This document shows positions 49,673 through 56,726 of a stretch of DNA of 64,000 nucleotides, piece by piece. The notes beneath the pieces are model-generated. The model was not told where the DNA came from, did no database searches, and saw only the letters and a program-made list of their open reading frames with translations. This DNA comes from Glycomyces luteolus (lineage in GTDB: Bacteria; Actinomycetota; Actinomycetes; Mycobacteriales; Micromonosporaceae), in contig NZ_JAPZVP010000001.1 of NCBI RefSeq assembly GCF_027622875.1, positions 380,420-444,419 of the forward strand, read 5' to 3'. The translations under genes were made by a program, and so were the position numbers. Positions within the stretch are counted from its first letter, which is position 1, and the number at the start of each line of letters is the position of its first letter.

Positions 49673-50974
49673 TCACTCGTTTCCGACCGCTGGGGGAGGG
49701 TCGTCTCGCGGCGGTGTCCGCGGCTGACGGGGTAGGAGCAGGGTGCGGTCGTCGACCGGCGGCCGCACCGTTTCGGGCGTTTGCTTGACGAGGCCGCGGG
49801 GGCGTCGAGTCAGGAGCACGGTCGCGTCGCTCATCGGCTGCCCGTAGCTCCTCAGAGGAGAGGGCGCGGGCGGATTGCCGAACTGCCGTGGCAGTTGCAG
49901 TGTCGCATCGATCGACTTGGGAGCGGCCGGTTCGGCTTTGGCGGGGAGCACGACGAGCGGGTTGAACAGGAATCCACGGCCGATTCGGTCCAGAAGCGGG
50001 TGCAGCAACGTGCAGATCGCGATTACCAACGCGGTCAATACGACCGGATAGCCGAGCGCCGTCGGGTGGTTCGCCAGCGCGTCCTCGATTCCGGTGCCGC
50101 GCACGACTCGGTCGATCGCTGCCAGGGGCAGCATGTGGAGGACGTAGATCGGGAGCGTGTTTCTCCCGATCCTGAGCAGTGGCGATGAAGCTCGTGGGAG
50201 CCACCGGTCGAACAGGACGCACCAGGACAGGCCGGCGTACACGGCCGCCAGGCACAGCAGTGTCCAGACGCCGAACCAGGCACGTGCGTCCAGGTACCCC
50301 ACTGCGCCGAGGCCGACGGCGAAGGCCGCACCCGCCGCCAGGGCTTTCCATACGCCGACCGAGCCCGCCACGCGGGTGACGAGGTCTCGTAGACGTACGC
50401 CTACAAGGAAGAACACGAGGTTCTGGATGACCTGCCACAGATTCCCCAGGCCGTCCGGCAGGATGCCGGTACCGGCGACCGCCGCCGCGGCGAAGGCCGC
50501 GCCGAGGACGAGCGGTGCGGGGGCGTTCCTGGTGGCACGGGCGATGGCCAGGTACCAGCCGAGGGCGAGCAGGTACCAGAGGTTGGTGGGGCTGATCGTC
50601 AGCTCGGCGAGGTATTCGAGCACGTTGTGGGCTCGGGCCGTGTCGAAGTCCGGGGCGATCGCCCACAGCGCGAAGGTCTGGATCGTCAACCACAGGGCGT
50701 ACAGGCTGAACAGCAGCGCCATGCGGCGGCGGGTCCGGCTCCAGTCGGCGGAGAACACGGCCCCGGCGGCGAAGACACCGGAGATCAGGAAGAAGAGCGG
50801 CATCCGCAGCGGCAGCAGCTGCGCACTGGACACCGCCCAAAGGGAGGCGAGTCCTTGCGCCGGTCCCCAGTCGACGAAGTGGGCGTGTTTGGTGATGACG
50901 TGCCAGAGGATGACGAGGATGATGCAGATGCCCTTTGCAAGGTCCGCCCATCCTGCACGTGAGCGACGGTTCAT
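49673..50974 (-). CDS. acyltransferase-3 family membrane protein with Thr-repeat tail
   Basis: 433 residues with about ten membrane helices, starting with ADLAKGICIILVILWHVITKHAHF, the acyltransferase-3 opening with the catalytic-type His. MPLFFLISGVFAAGAVF near 58-74 and RNTLPIYVLHMLPLAAIDRVV near 269-289 are family marks. Such enzymes O-acylate surface glycans or peptidoglycan. The last 90 residues are cytoplasmic and disordered-looking, with three degenerate copies of a D-x-T-x-x-L-x-R unit (IDATLQLPRQ, SDATVLLTRRPR, DDRTLLLPRQPR). The start at 50974 overlaps the stop of a candidate 33-residue ORF. Confidence 0.87.
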   Translation of the reverse strand: MNRRSRAGWADLAKGICIILVILWHVITKHAHFVDWGPAQGLASLWAVSSAQLLPLRMPLFFLISGVFAAGAVFSADWSRTRRRMALLFSLYALWLTIQTFALWAIAPDFDTARAHNVLEYLAELTISPTNLWYLLALGWYLAIARATRNAPAPLVLGAAFAAAAVAGTGILPDGLGNLWQVIQNLVFFLVGVRLRDLVTRVAGSVGVWKALAAGAAFAVGLGAVGYLDARAWFGVWTLLCLAAVYAGLSWCVLFDRWLPRASSPLLRIGRNTLPIYVLHMLPLAAIDRVVRGTGIEDALANHPTALGYPVVLTALVIAICTLLHPLLDRIGRGFLFNPLVVLPAKAEPAAPKSIDATLQLPRQFGNPPAPSPLRSYGQPMSDATVLLTRRPRGLVKQTPETVRPPVDDRTLLLPRQPRTPPRDDPPPAVGNE

Positions 50975-51072
50975 GCAGGTGCGGCCGACGCGTGCCGGTG
51001 CCGGTCGGCGCGGTCGTGCATCGGCGCCAGGCCGGCGCCTTCGAGGTTGTGCGTCGGCACGGTGGTCGTCAT
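50971..51072 (-). CDS. 33-residue ORF coupled to the acyltransferase (candidate)
   Basis: On the minus strand an ATG at 51072 opens 33 codons (starting TTTVPTHNLEGAG, with a His/Arg-rich end) whose TGA overlaps the acyltransferase ATG (ATGA). The ribosome site is weak. It may be a coupling ORF or chance. Confidence 0.3.
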   Translation of the reverse strand: MTTTVPTHNLEGAGLAPMHDRADRHRHASAAPA

Positions 51073-51297
51073 GTGAGTTCGATTCCGTTAGTAGGGGGCG
51101 AAGTCAGCGCGAAGCGGCGATACCAACCGTCGACAGTGGAGTGTTGAGGGGCAGACTGCACGGCAATGTCCACGGCTTGTCCCCGGATCTCGTTGAAGGC
51201 GAGCCGATTCGAGAGGTTTCTCCGTCTTTCGCTCAGAAACCTACAAGCGCTGGATGCTACCGGCAAGTGCATGTTCGTTACTCATACAATTACCGCC
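50975..51297. other. intergenic region between acyltransferase and LysR genes
   Basis: Divergent promoter region. Apart from the candidate 33-residue ORF I see no gene. A TACAAT -10-like box at 51285-51290 ends seven bases before the LysR ATG. Confidence 0.5.
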
Positions 51298-52209
51298 ATG
51301 CAACTGGATTTGAATCTGCTCACGGCTCTGGACGCACTGCTCGAAGAAGGAAGCGTCGCCGGGGCCGCCGCTCGCCTCCACGTCACCGCCCCGGCGATGA
51401 GCCGCTCACTAGGCCGCATTCGCAGGGCCACCGGCGATCAGATCCTGGTCCGCGCCGGCCGCCACATGACGCCCACGACCCGTGCCGTCGCCATGCGCAC
51501 CGAGGTCCACGCCCTGGTGCAGCAGGCCCATCAGCTCCTCTCCGCGCAGACGACGCTCGACCTCGCGACGCTGGACCGGGTCTTCACCGTCCGCTTGCAC
51601 GACGCGCTCGCCACCACTTGCGGGGCCGCACTGGTAGCCGCGGTACGCGGCGGGGCCCCGGGAGTGCGGCTGCGCCTCACCGCCGAACTCGGCAGCGACT
51701 CCCCCGAACTGCGCCGAGGAGAGGTCGACCTCGCCACCAATGCCGGCCCGCCGTCGCTGCCGGACACCCGCCACCGGCTCATCGGCTGCGACCCGCTCAT
51801 CCTCGCCGTACGACCCGGTCATCCCCTCATGAGCGAACCCGTCACGATCGAACGCTACGCGGCGGTCGAACACCTCACCGTCTCACGGCGCGGACGCCTG
51901 TACGACCCGATCGACGACGCCCTGAGCTCGCTCGGGCACCGGCGACGGGTCGTCGCCTCGGCACCGAACATCGCCATCGCCCTCCAACTCACCCGAGACA
52001 CCGACCTCGTGGTCGCCATGCCCGACAGGACCACCCGTGCCGCCCGCGAGCACTTCGGCCTGGCCGCACTGGCACTCCCGCTCGAGCTGCCCTCGATCCC
52101 CCTCCACCTGTTGTGGCACCGGCGCCATGACAGCGACCCCGCCCACATGTGGCTCAGGGACGTCACGGCCCGCGTCCTCGGTGACCAGCTCTCGACGGGC
52201 GGGGATTAG
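51298..52209 (+). CDS. LysR-family transcriptional regulator
   Basis: 303 residues. Helix-turn-helix about 1-60: MQLDLNLLTALDALLEEGSV, AAARLHVTAPAMSRSLGRIR and ILVRAGRHMTPTTRA, the LysR signature. The effector domain runs from about 88 to 295 with VFTVRLHDALATTCGAALV, RRGEVDLATNAGP, LILAVRPGHPL and a final PLHLLWHRRHDSDPAHMWLRD. The ligand is unknown. The ATG at 51298 has no ribosome site but a TACAAT -10-like box directly upstream, so a leaderless mRNA is likely. Divergent from the acyltransferase gene, which is the natural candidate target. Confidence 0.92.
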   Translation: MQLDLNLLTALDALLEEGSVAGAAARLHVTAPAMSRSLGRIRRATGDQILVRAGRHMTPTTRAVAMRTEVHALVQQAHQLLSAQTTLDLATLDRVFTVRLHDALATTCGAALVAAVRGGAPGVRLRLTAELGSDSPELRRGEVDLATNAGPPSLPDTRHRLIGCDPLILAVRPGHPLMSEPVTIERYAAVEHLTVSRRGRLYDPIDDALSSLGHRRRVVASAPNIAIALQLTRDTDLVVAMPDRTTRAAREHFGLAALALPLELPSIPLHLLWHRRHDSDPAHMWLRDVTARVLGDQLSTGGD

Positions 52210-52377
52210 CCGGCCGTGTCTGGCGGCGGCGACCAGTTTCGGTGTATGTCTCGCGTGAGACAGGATCGATTCACCGAACCGGGCCCCAAATGCTCTCTAA
52301 GAACGGGACAGCCTTCAGAGAACCGTCGAGCGCGGCGGGGAACAAGCCGGTTCGGCGAGCTTGCTCCAGGCGGCGGT

Positions 52378-52965
52378 TTAGAGGATGATGGCGGCGGCGG
52401 TCTTGACCAGGACGAGCACCATCGCGGCGAATGCCGCGACGGCGAAGACGCGCCCAAGGTTGCGCCTGCCGGAGCGGTAGGCGATCGCAGCGAGGACCAC
52501 CGGTCCCCCCACGAGGCCGACCGACGCAGCGACCTCCTTGAGGACGTTGGCGATCGGAGCGTGGCTCCCGCAGTACCGGTCGACTGCCGCGGTGCAAGAG
52601 TGGGCGTCGAGGAACAGGGCCGGAGCCGCGCAGAGCCAGATGAAGGAGAACAGGACGCAGGCCGGTGCATTCCGCTGGCCGCGCGGTGTCAGCGCCAGCC
52701 AAGCGGCGGCTGCGATCAGCGGTCCACCCACGAGGACCGGGACCAGCCACAATGCGTTCCGGGCCGTCAATGCGGGGTTCGACTCCGCACAGCCCGCCGG
52801 CGCGTCCGGGGCTATGCACAGCGCCGCTTCCGACATCACCAACTCGCCCAACGTGCACATCCAGACGATGCTGAGCACGAGGACGAAGAGCACCTGAGCG
52901 GCCAGGAGCGTTCGGGCTCTGAGGGGTGCAACCACGATTCCACCATATTGGACCCTCGCCACCAT
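52378..52965 (-). CDS. hypothetical four-helix membrane protein
   Basis: About 195 residues. Four membrane segments: RTLLAAQVLFVLVLSIVWMC, ALWLVPVLVGGPLIAAAAWLAL, ACVLFSFIWLCAAPALFLDA and VFAVAAFAAMVLVLVKTAAA, with a fifth weaker one at VGLVGGPVVLAAIAY. An outside loop contains several cysteines (CIAPDAPAGCAE, HSCTAAVDRYCGSH) that could form disulfides. I do not recognise the family. The start is uncertain (ATG 52965, or GTG codons just after). It stands alone between the LysR gene and the CE1 esterase, with poorly conserved flanks. Confidence 0.6.
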   Translation of the reverse strand: MVARVQYGGIVVAPLRARTLLAAQVLFVLVLSIVWMCTLGELVMSEAALCIAPDAPAGCAESNPALTARNALWLVPVLVGGPLIAAAAWLALTPRGQRNAPACVLFSFIWLCAAPALFLDAHSCTAAVDRYCGSHAPIANVLKEVAASVGLVGGPVVLAAIAYRSGRRNLGRVFAVAAFAAMVLVLVKTAAAIIL

Positions 52966-53100
52966 CCCCTGCCCGGGCCAGTCTCGCTGCGGCGCTGATC
53001 TTTGAAGACACCTTGCTCCGCCGACCGGGGTGTTCGGCTTCTCTCGGCCACTAGGTGAGCACGCCGTCCGCGAGTTCATCACTGACGCTGGGCGACCCAC

Positions 53101-53160
53101 CGAGGCTGGCAGACCCTCTGAGGCGGCGCGGATTCGGATGCCTCAGGGTCGCCAGCCTCG
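53101..53160 (-). terminator. long hairpin at the end of the xyloglucan operon
   Basis: CGAGGCTGGC (53101-53110) pairs with GCCAGCCTCG (53151-53160) and an inner ACCCT-TGAGGC / GCCTCAGGGT arm continues the stem; 35 bases after the CE1 stop on the minus strand. Confidence 0.6.
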
Positions 53161-53194
53161 TGCGAGAGTCAAGCGGGCTCGTCTCGGGGATCGG

Positions 53195-54517
53195 CTAGCG
53201 GAGGGTCCATTGCTGGTTCGATCCGCCGGTGCAGATCCACAGGATGATCTCGGTGCCGTTGTTGGTACCGCCACCGAATGCGTCCAAGCAGAGGCCGTTG
53301 TGGACGTTGGTGATGGTGCCGTCGGCGTTGACGTTCCAGAGCTGGCTCGTACCGCGCGAGCAGTCGTCGATCACGGCCTTGGTGCCGTTTGCCGTTCCCG
53401 AGTCCTTCGCTTCGAGGCACTTGCCGTTCACTTGCAGCTCGCCGGAGGCGGTCTGGGTGAACGTCTGGTTGGCGCCCCCGTTGCACTTCCACAGCACCGC
53501 TTGCGTCCCGTTCACCGTCCCCGTGCCGGGGAGGTGCACGCAGCGCTTCGAGGCCGCGCCCGCGATCTCGCCGACGATCGGTTCGGCCGAGACGAGCCCG
53601 AAGAAACGGAGCGTCTCGAGGAGCCGGTGCGGCACGCTGTGGTCGACGCCTTCATAGCTGACCGCCTCGACCAGGGCTTGGCCGCCGATGGTGCCGTAGC
53701 GGGTGCGGGTCGCGTTCGGCTCCGGGTGGTCGGTGAACTCCGCGACCTGGTCGGTGCCGTGGACGTTGGTCCACTGGTCGATCTGTTCTTGGAAGTTCGG
53801 GTAGTAGAGCGCCTGGTCCTCGGTGCCGTGGAAGATCTGCATGCGTGGCCACGGCCCGTCGTAACCGGGGTTGGCGCTGCGGACCGCGTCGCCCCATTCC
53901 TGCGGTGTGCGGTCGATCATCCCGGTCGCGCAGGTGCTGTTCCACTCCGAACCGTCCGTCGTCGCGAAGCAGGTGAACGGCACACCCGCGTAGACCGACC
54001 CGGCCTTGAACACCTCGGGGTAGACCCCGAGGAGGACGTTGGTCATCATCGCGCCCGAGGAGATGCCGGTGGCGAAGACCCGGTCGGGGTCGCCGCCGAG
54101 TTCGTCGATGGCGTAGTCCACCATCGACTTGATGCTGACCGAGTCGCCGCCGGTCCCCGAGAGGGAGGCCTGCGAGGCGACGTCGAAGCATTTGCTGGCG
54201 CGGGTGACCGACGGGTAGACCACGATGTAGCCGTACTGGTCGGCCATCTCGTCGAACTGCATCCAGTCGTAGAGGTTGGTCGCGGAGCCGGTGCACCAGT
54301 GGTTGGAGACGAGGATCGCCGGGTTCGGTCCGATGTTGTCGGGCACGTACACGTACATTTCGAGGTTGCCGGGGTTGTCCCCGAACTCGGTGATCTGGGT
54401 GAGCTGTGCGGCATGGGCTGCTTTGGGGGCCATGAAGACCGCCAGCGCGGACGCCAGCGTGAGCGCGACCGCGAAGACCGCGGCGGCACTGCGGCGCCAT
54501 TGGTGGACTGCAGTCAT
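53195..54517 (-). CDS. secreted CE1-type esterase (acetylxylan/feruloyl) with ricin B-type lectin
   Basis: 440 residues. Signal peptide about 1-37 (AAAVFAVALTLASALAVF, cleavage after AHA). The PHB-depolymerase-like esterase domain (38-290) contains MYVYVPDNIGPNPAILVSNH, nucleophile elbow GISSGAMM with Ser153, IFHGTEDQALYY with the catalytic Asp and GVDHSVPHRLLE with the His. The C-terminal beta-trefoil lectin (about 310-440) has the Q-x-W-like ends NQTFTQ, SQLWNV and NQQWTL and repeats LCLDAFGGGTNNGTE. Removes acetyl or feruloyl groups from xylan. Third gene of a probable operon with GH74 and GH5; a hairpin separates it from GH5. Confidence 0.92.
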   Translation of the reverse strand: MTAVHQWRRSAAAVFAVALTLASALAVFMAPKAAHAAQLTQITEFGDNPGNLEMYVYVPDNIGPNPAILVSNHWCTGSATNLYDWMQFDEMADQYGYIVVYPSVTRASKCFDVASQASLSGTGGDSVSIKSMVDYAIDELGGDPDRVFATGISSGAMMTNVLLGVYPEVFKAGSVYAGVPFTCFATTDGSEWNSTCATGMIDRTPQEWGDAVRSANPGYDGPWPRMQIFHGTEDQALYYPNFQEQIDQWTNVHGTDQVAEFTDHPEPNATRTRYGTIGGQALVEAVSYEGVDHSVPHRLLETLRFFGLVSAEPIVGEIAGAASKRCVHLPGTGTVNGTQAVLWKCNGGANQTFTQTASGELQVNGKCLEAKDSGTANGTKAVIDDCSRGTSQLWNVNADGTITNVHNGLCLDAFGGGTNNGTEIILWICTGGSNQQWTLR

Positions 54518-54545
54518 CGAAAGGTTCCTTCCTTGTGATCAGGGG

Positions 54546-54583
54546 ACGCGGGCCCGGCGCCGTCCCTTGCGCCGGACCCGCGT
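54546..54583 (-). other. intercistronic hairpin between GH5 and CE1 genes
   Basis: Fifteen-bp stem with one mismatch (54546-54560 with 54569-54583, 8-base loop). No T run, so it is probably an mRNA processing or partial-termination element. Confidence 0.5.
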
Positions 54584-54592
54584 TCAGGGGGG

Positions 54593-56632
54593 TTAGGTAG
54601 CCGTGCCGGTCACTGTCGTGCCGGTCTTGGTGACCGTGTAGGCGACGGTGTCGCTGCCCCACCAGTGGAAGGTCAGGGTGGCGGGCTCGCCCTCTCTGAG
54701 GGTGTCGAGGAACGCGGTGTTGAGGATGATCGTGCCTGCTTCGTAGTCGTAGATGAAGCTGTGGCCGAACTCCTGGAACGGGGTCCAGGTCGCGGGCCCG
54801 GCGTTGGTGCCGTCGGCGTACCTGGCCTCCATGGTGGCGAGGTTGTCGCCGTTGAACTCGGTCGGGATGTCGAACGAGGTCGTCGTTCCGGTCGCGTCCG
54901 AGAGCACGGGCTGGTCATTGGATTTGATGTAGATCCGCCACGGCGATCCGGCCGAGAAGCGGGCCTCGACAATGGCGTTGACGCCGTAGGCGCGGTCGCC
55001 GGCGAGGCGGGTGAGGGCCGCGGCGGTCAGGGTGAGCGTGTCGCCCGAGACCGTGTAGTCGGTGCCCTCGGAGAGTTTCACATTTCCCTCCCACAGGCCT
55101 TCGAAATCAAGGCCGTTGCGGTTCAACGTGAGCGACTCGTCGGTGATGGTCCCGGACTGCTCCAGGTAGATCCGGTCGAACGAGGTCGTACCCGAACGCG
55201 AGGTCACTTCCGTCTGGAGACGCTCGGCGATGTACGGGTCGCGCCATTCGAGGGTCTCGCGGTTGAGGAACTGGCCCGCGTCCCACAGCATCGTCGTCAG
55301 TTCGTTCTCGCGGGCCTGGAACTGCAGGTCCTCGAAGAACTTCAGCATCTCGCCCTGCTCGATCCGCTCGGGCGACCAATGGGAGTAGTTGAACACCGCC
55401 CACTCGCCCACGATCACCGGGATGCCGTTCGCCACCAGCGTGTCGTGCGCCCGCTGGAAATAGCCGGCGAGGTCCTGTTGGACCTGTTCGTTGTAAGTGG
55501 TGAAACCGGCGATGTTCACGGTGAACGGCCAGAAGCCGTAGTAGTGGATCGTCGCGGCGACCATCGGGTCCTCAAGGCCCTCGATCATGGTCTTGAGCGG
55601 GTCCAGGCGCACCTGCTCGGCGTTGGTGTGCAGCGAGGGCAGGATCAGGAGCCGGTCGCCGTTGTTCCCGCCCGAGTTCCGCACGACGTCGTAGAACGCC
55701 TGGTTGAGCTCCGCGTTGTACACGTCGCCCTCCTCGAGGGAGACGCCCTCGAACGCCGGCTCGTTGTTGCTCTCGAACGACAATCCGGCCGGGTAGTCCT
55801 TGAACCGCGTCGCGATCTGCGTCCACATCGCCTCGAACTTGGCCATCACGTTGTCGTGGTTGCTCGGCAGCTGGTCGATCCACATCCACGAGTCGTGGTG
55901 GATGTTGAGCATGACCTGGAGGTCGTTCGCGAGCGCCCAGTCGACGACTTGCGCGACGCGCTCCATGCGCTCAGGGGCGATCGTGTAATCCGGGCTCTCG
56001 CCGGTGAACTCGTCCCAGGTGACCGGCAGGCGGATCGAGTTGTAGCCCGCCGCCTTCACCGTCTGGAGCTGCGCCTCGGTGATCATCGGGTTGCCCCAGT
56101 TGGTCTCGCCGCCGAGCGAGTCGAGGGTGTTGCCGACGTTCCAGCCCGGCTGCATGGCGGCGACCTGCTCTTCAGCGTTGGCCCAGCCGGTCGACGGCTC
56201 GCCGACGGTGCCGTCGCAGAGGCGGCCGTTGAGGCGGAACCCGGTCGGGTCGGTGTTGGCGCCGGTCCAGGAGCCGGTGAACCCGAAGGAGGTCGAGCCG
56301 CCGGTCGCGAGCTTCGCGTTGTAGCCCAAGGACTCGACCTTGGCCGCATCGCCCGCGCTCTTGTCCTTGGCGCTCCACAGTTTCGTGACGCGCTGGCCGT
56401 CGGGCCAGGACCATTCGAGGGTCCAGCCGTCGATGGGGTCGCCGAGGTTGGTGACCTCGACATTGGCGTTGAAGCCTCCCGACCACTGGCCGGTGACCTG
56501 GTAGCCGACCTCGCAGCCTTGGGCCGCTTGGGCACTGACCGCCCCGAGGGGGCTGGTGGCCAGCAGAGCGAGGGCGGAGGCGGCGATCACGCCGAGGCGC
56601 AACCGTCTCCTTTGCCCGGTAGTGGGATTCAT
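54593..56632 (-). CDS. secreted GH5 endoglucanase with CBM2 and X2-type modules
   Basis: 679 residues. Signal about 1-37 (LRLGVIAASALALLATSPLG, cleavage after AQA). CBM2 about 40-140 (CEVGYQVTGQWSGGFNANVE, GWTLEWSWPDGQ). The GH5 barrel (about 155-490) starts MQPGWNVGNTLDSLGGETNWG and has RLPVTWDEF, HHDSWMW, acid/base Glu in ESNNEPAF and nucleophile in VIVGEWAVF. Two C-terminal Ig-like CBM_X2-type modules follow (TSFDRIYLEQSGTITDESLT and TTTSFDIPTEFNGDNLAT). AAAGGAG lies eight bases before the ATG at 56632. Hydrolyses cellulose or mixed/xyloglucan backbones. Confidence 0.94.
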   Translation of the reverse strand: MNPTTGQRRRLRLGVIAASALALLATSPLGAVSAQAAQGCEVGYQVTGQWSGGFNANVEVTNLGDPIDGWTLEWSWPDGQRVTKLWSAKDKSAGDAAKVESLGYNAKLATGGSTSFGFTGSWTGANTDPTGFRLNGRLCDGTVGEPSTGWANAEEQVAAMQPGWNVGNTLDSLGGETNWGNPMITEAQLQTVKAAGYNSIRLPVTWDEFTGESPDYTIAPERMERVAQVVDWALANDLQVMLNIHHDSWMWIDQLPSNHDNVMAKFEAMWTQIATRFKDYPAGLSFESNNEPAFEGVSLEEGDVYNAELNQAFYDVVRNSGGNNGDRLLILPSLHTNAEQVRLDPLKTMIEGLEDPMVAATIHYYGFWPFTVNIAGFTTYNEQVQQDLAGYFQRAHDTLVANGIPVIVGEWAVFNYSHWSPERIEQGEMLKFFEDLQFQARENELTTMLWDAGQFLNRETLEWRDPYIAERLQTEVTSRSGTTSFDRIYLEQSGTITDESLTLNRNGLDFEGLWEGNVKLSEGTDYTVSGDTLTLTAAALTRLAGDRAYGVNAIVEARFSAGSPWRIYIKSNDQPVLSDATGTTTSFDIPTEFNGDNLATMEARYADGTNAGPATWTPFQEFGHSFIYDYEAGTIILNTAFLDTLREGEPATLTFHWWGSDTVAYTVTKTGTTVTGTAT

Positions 56633-56691
56633 CTCGAGACTCCTTTGTCGGAAGGGGGGAATCCGGAAGGGTGCGGGGATCGGAGTCTGGG

Positions 56692-56722
56692 GCAGGCCGC
56701 CCCGCAGGGCGGGGCGGCCTGC
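56692..56722 (-). other. intercistronic hairpin between GH74 and GH5 genes
   Basis: Perfect 13-bp stem (56692-56704 with 56710-56722) with a 5-base loop, starting four bases after the GH74 stop; no T run. Confidence 0.55.
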
Positions 56723-56726
56723 TCGT

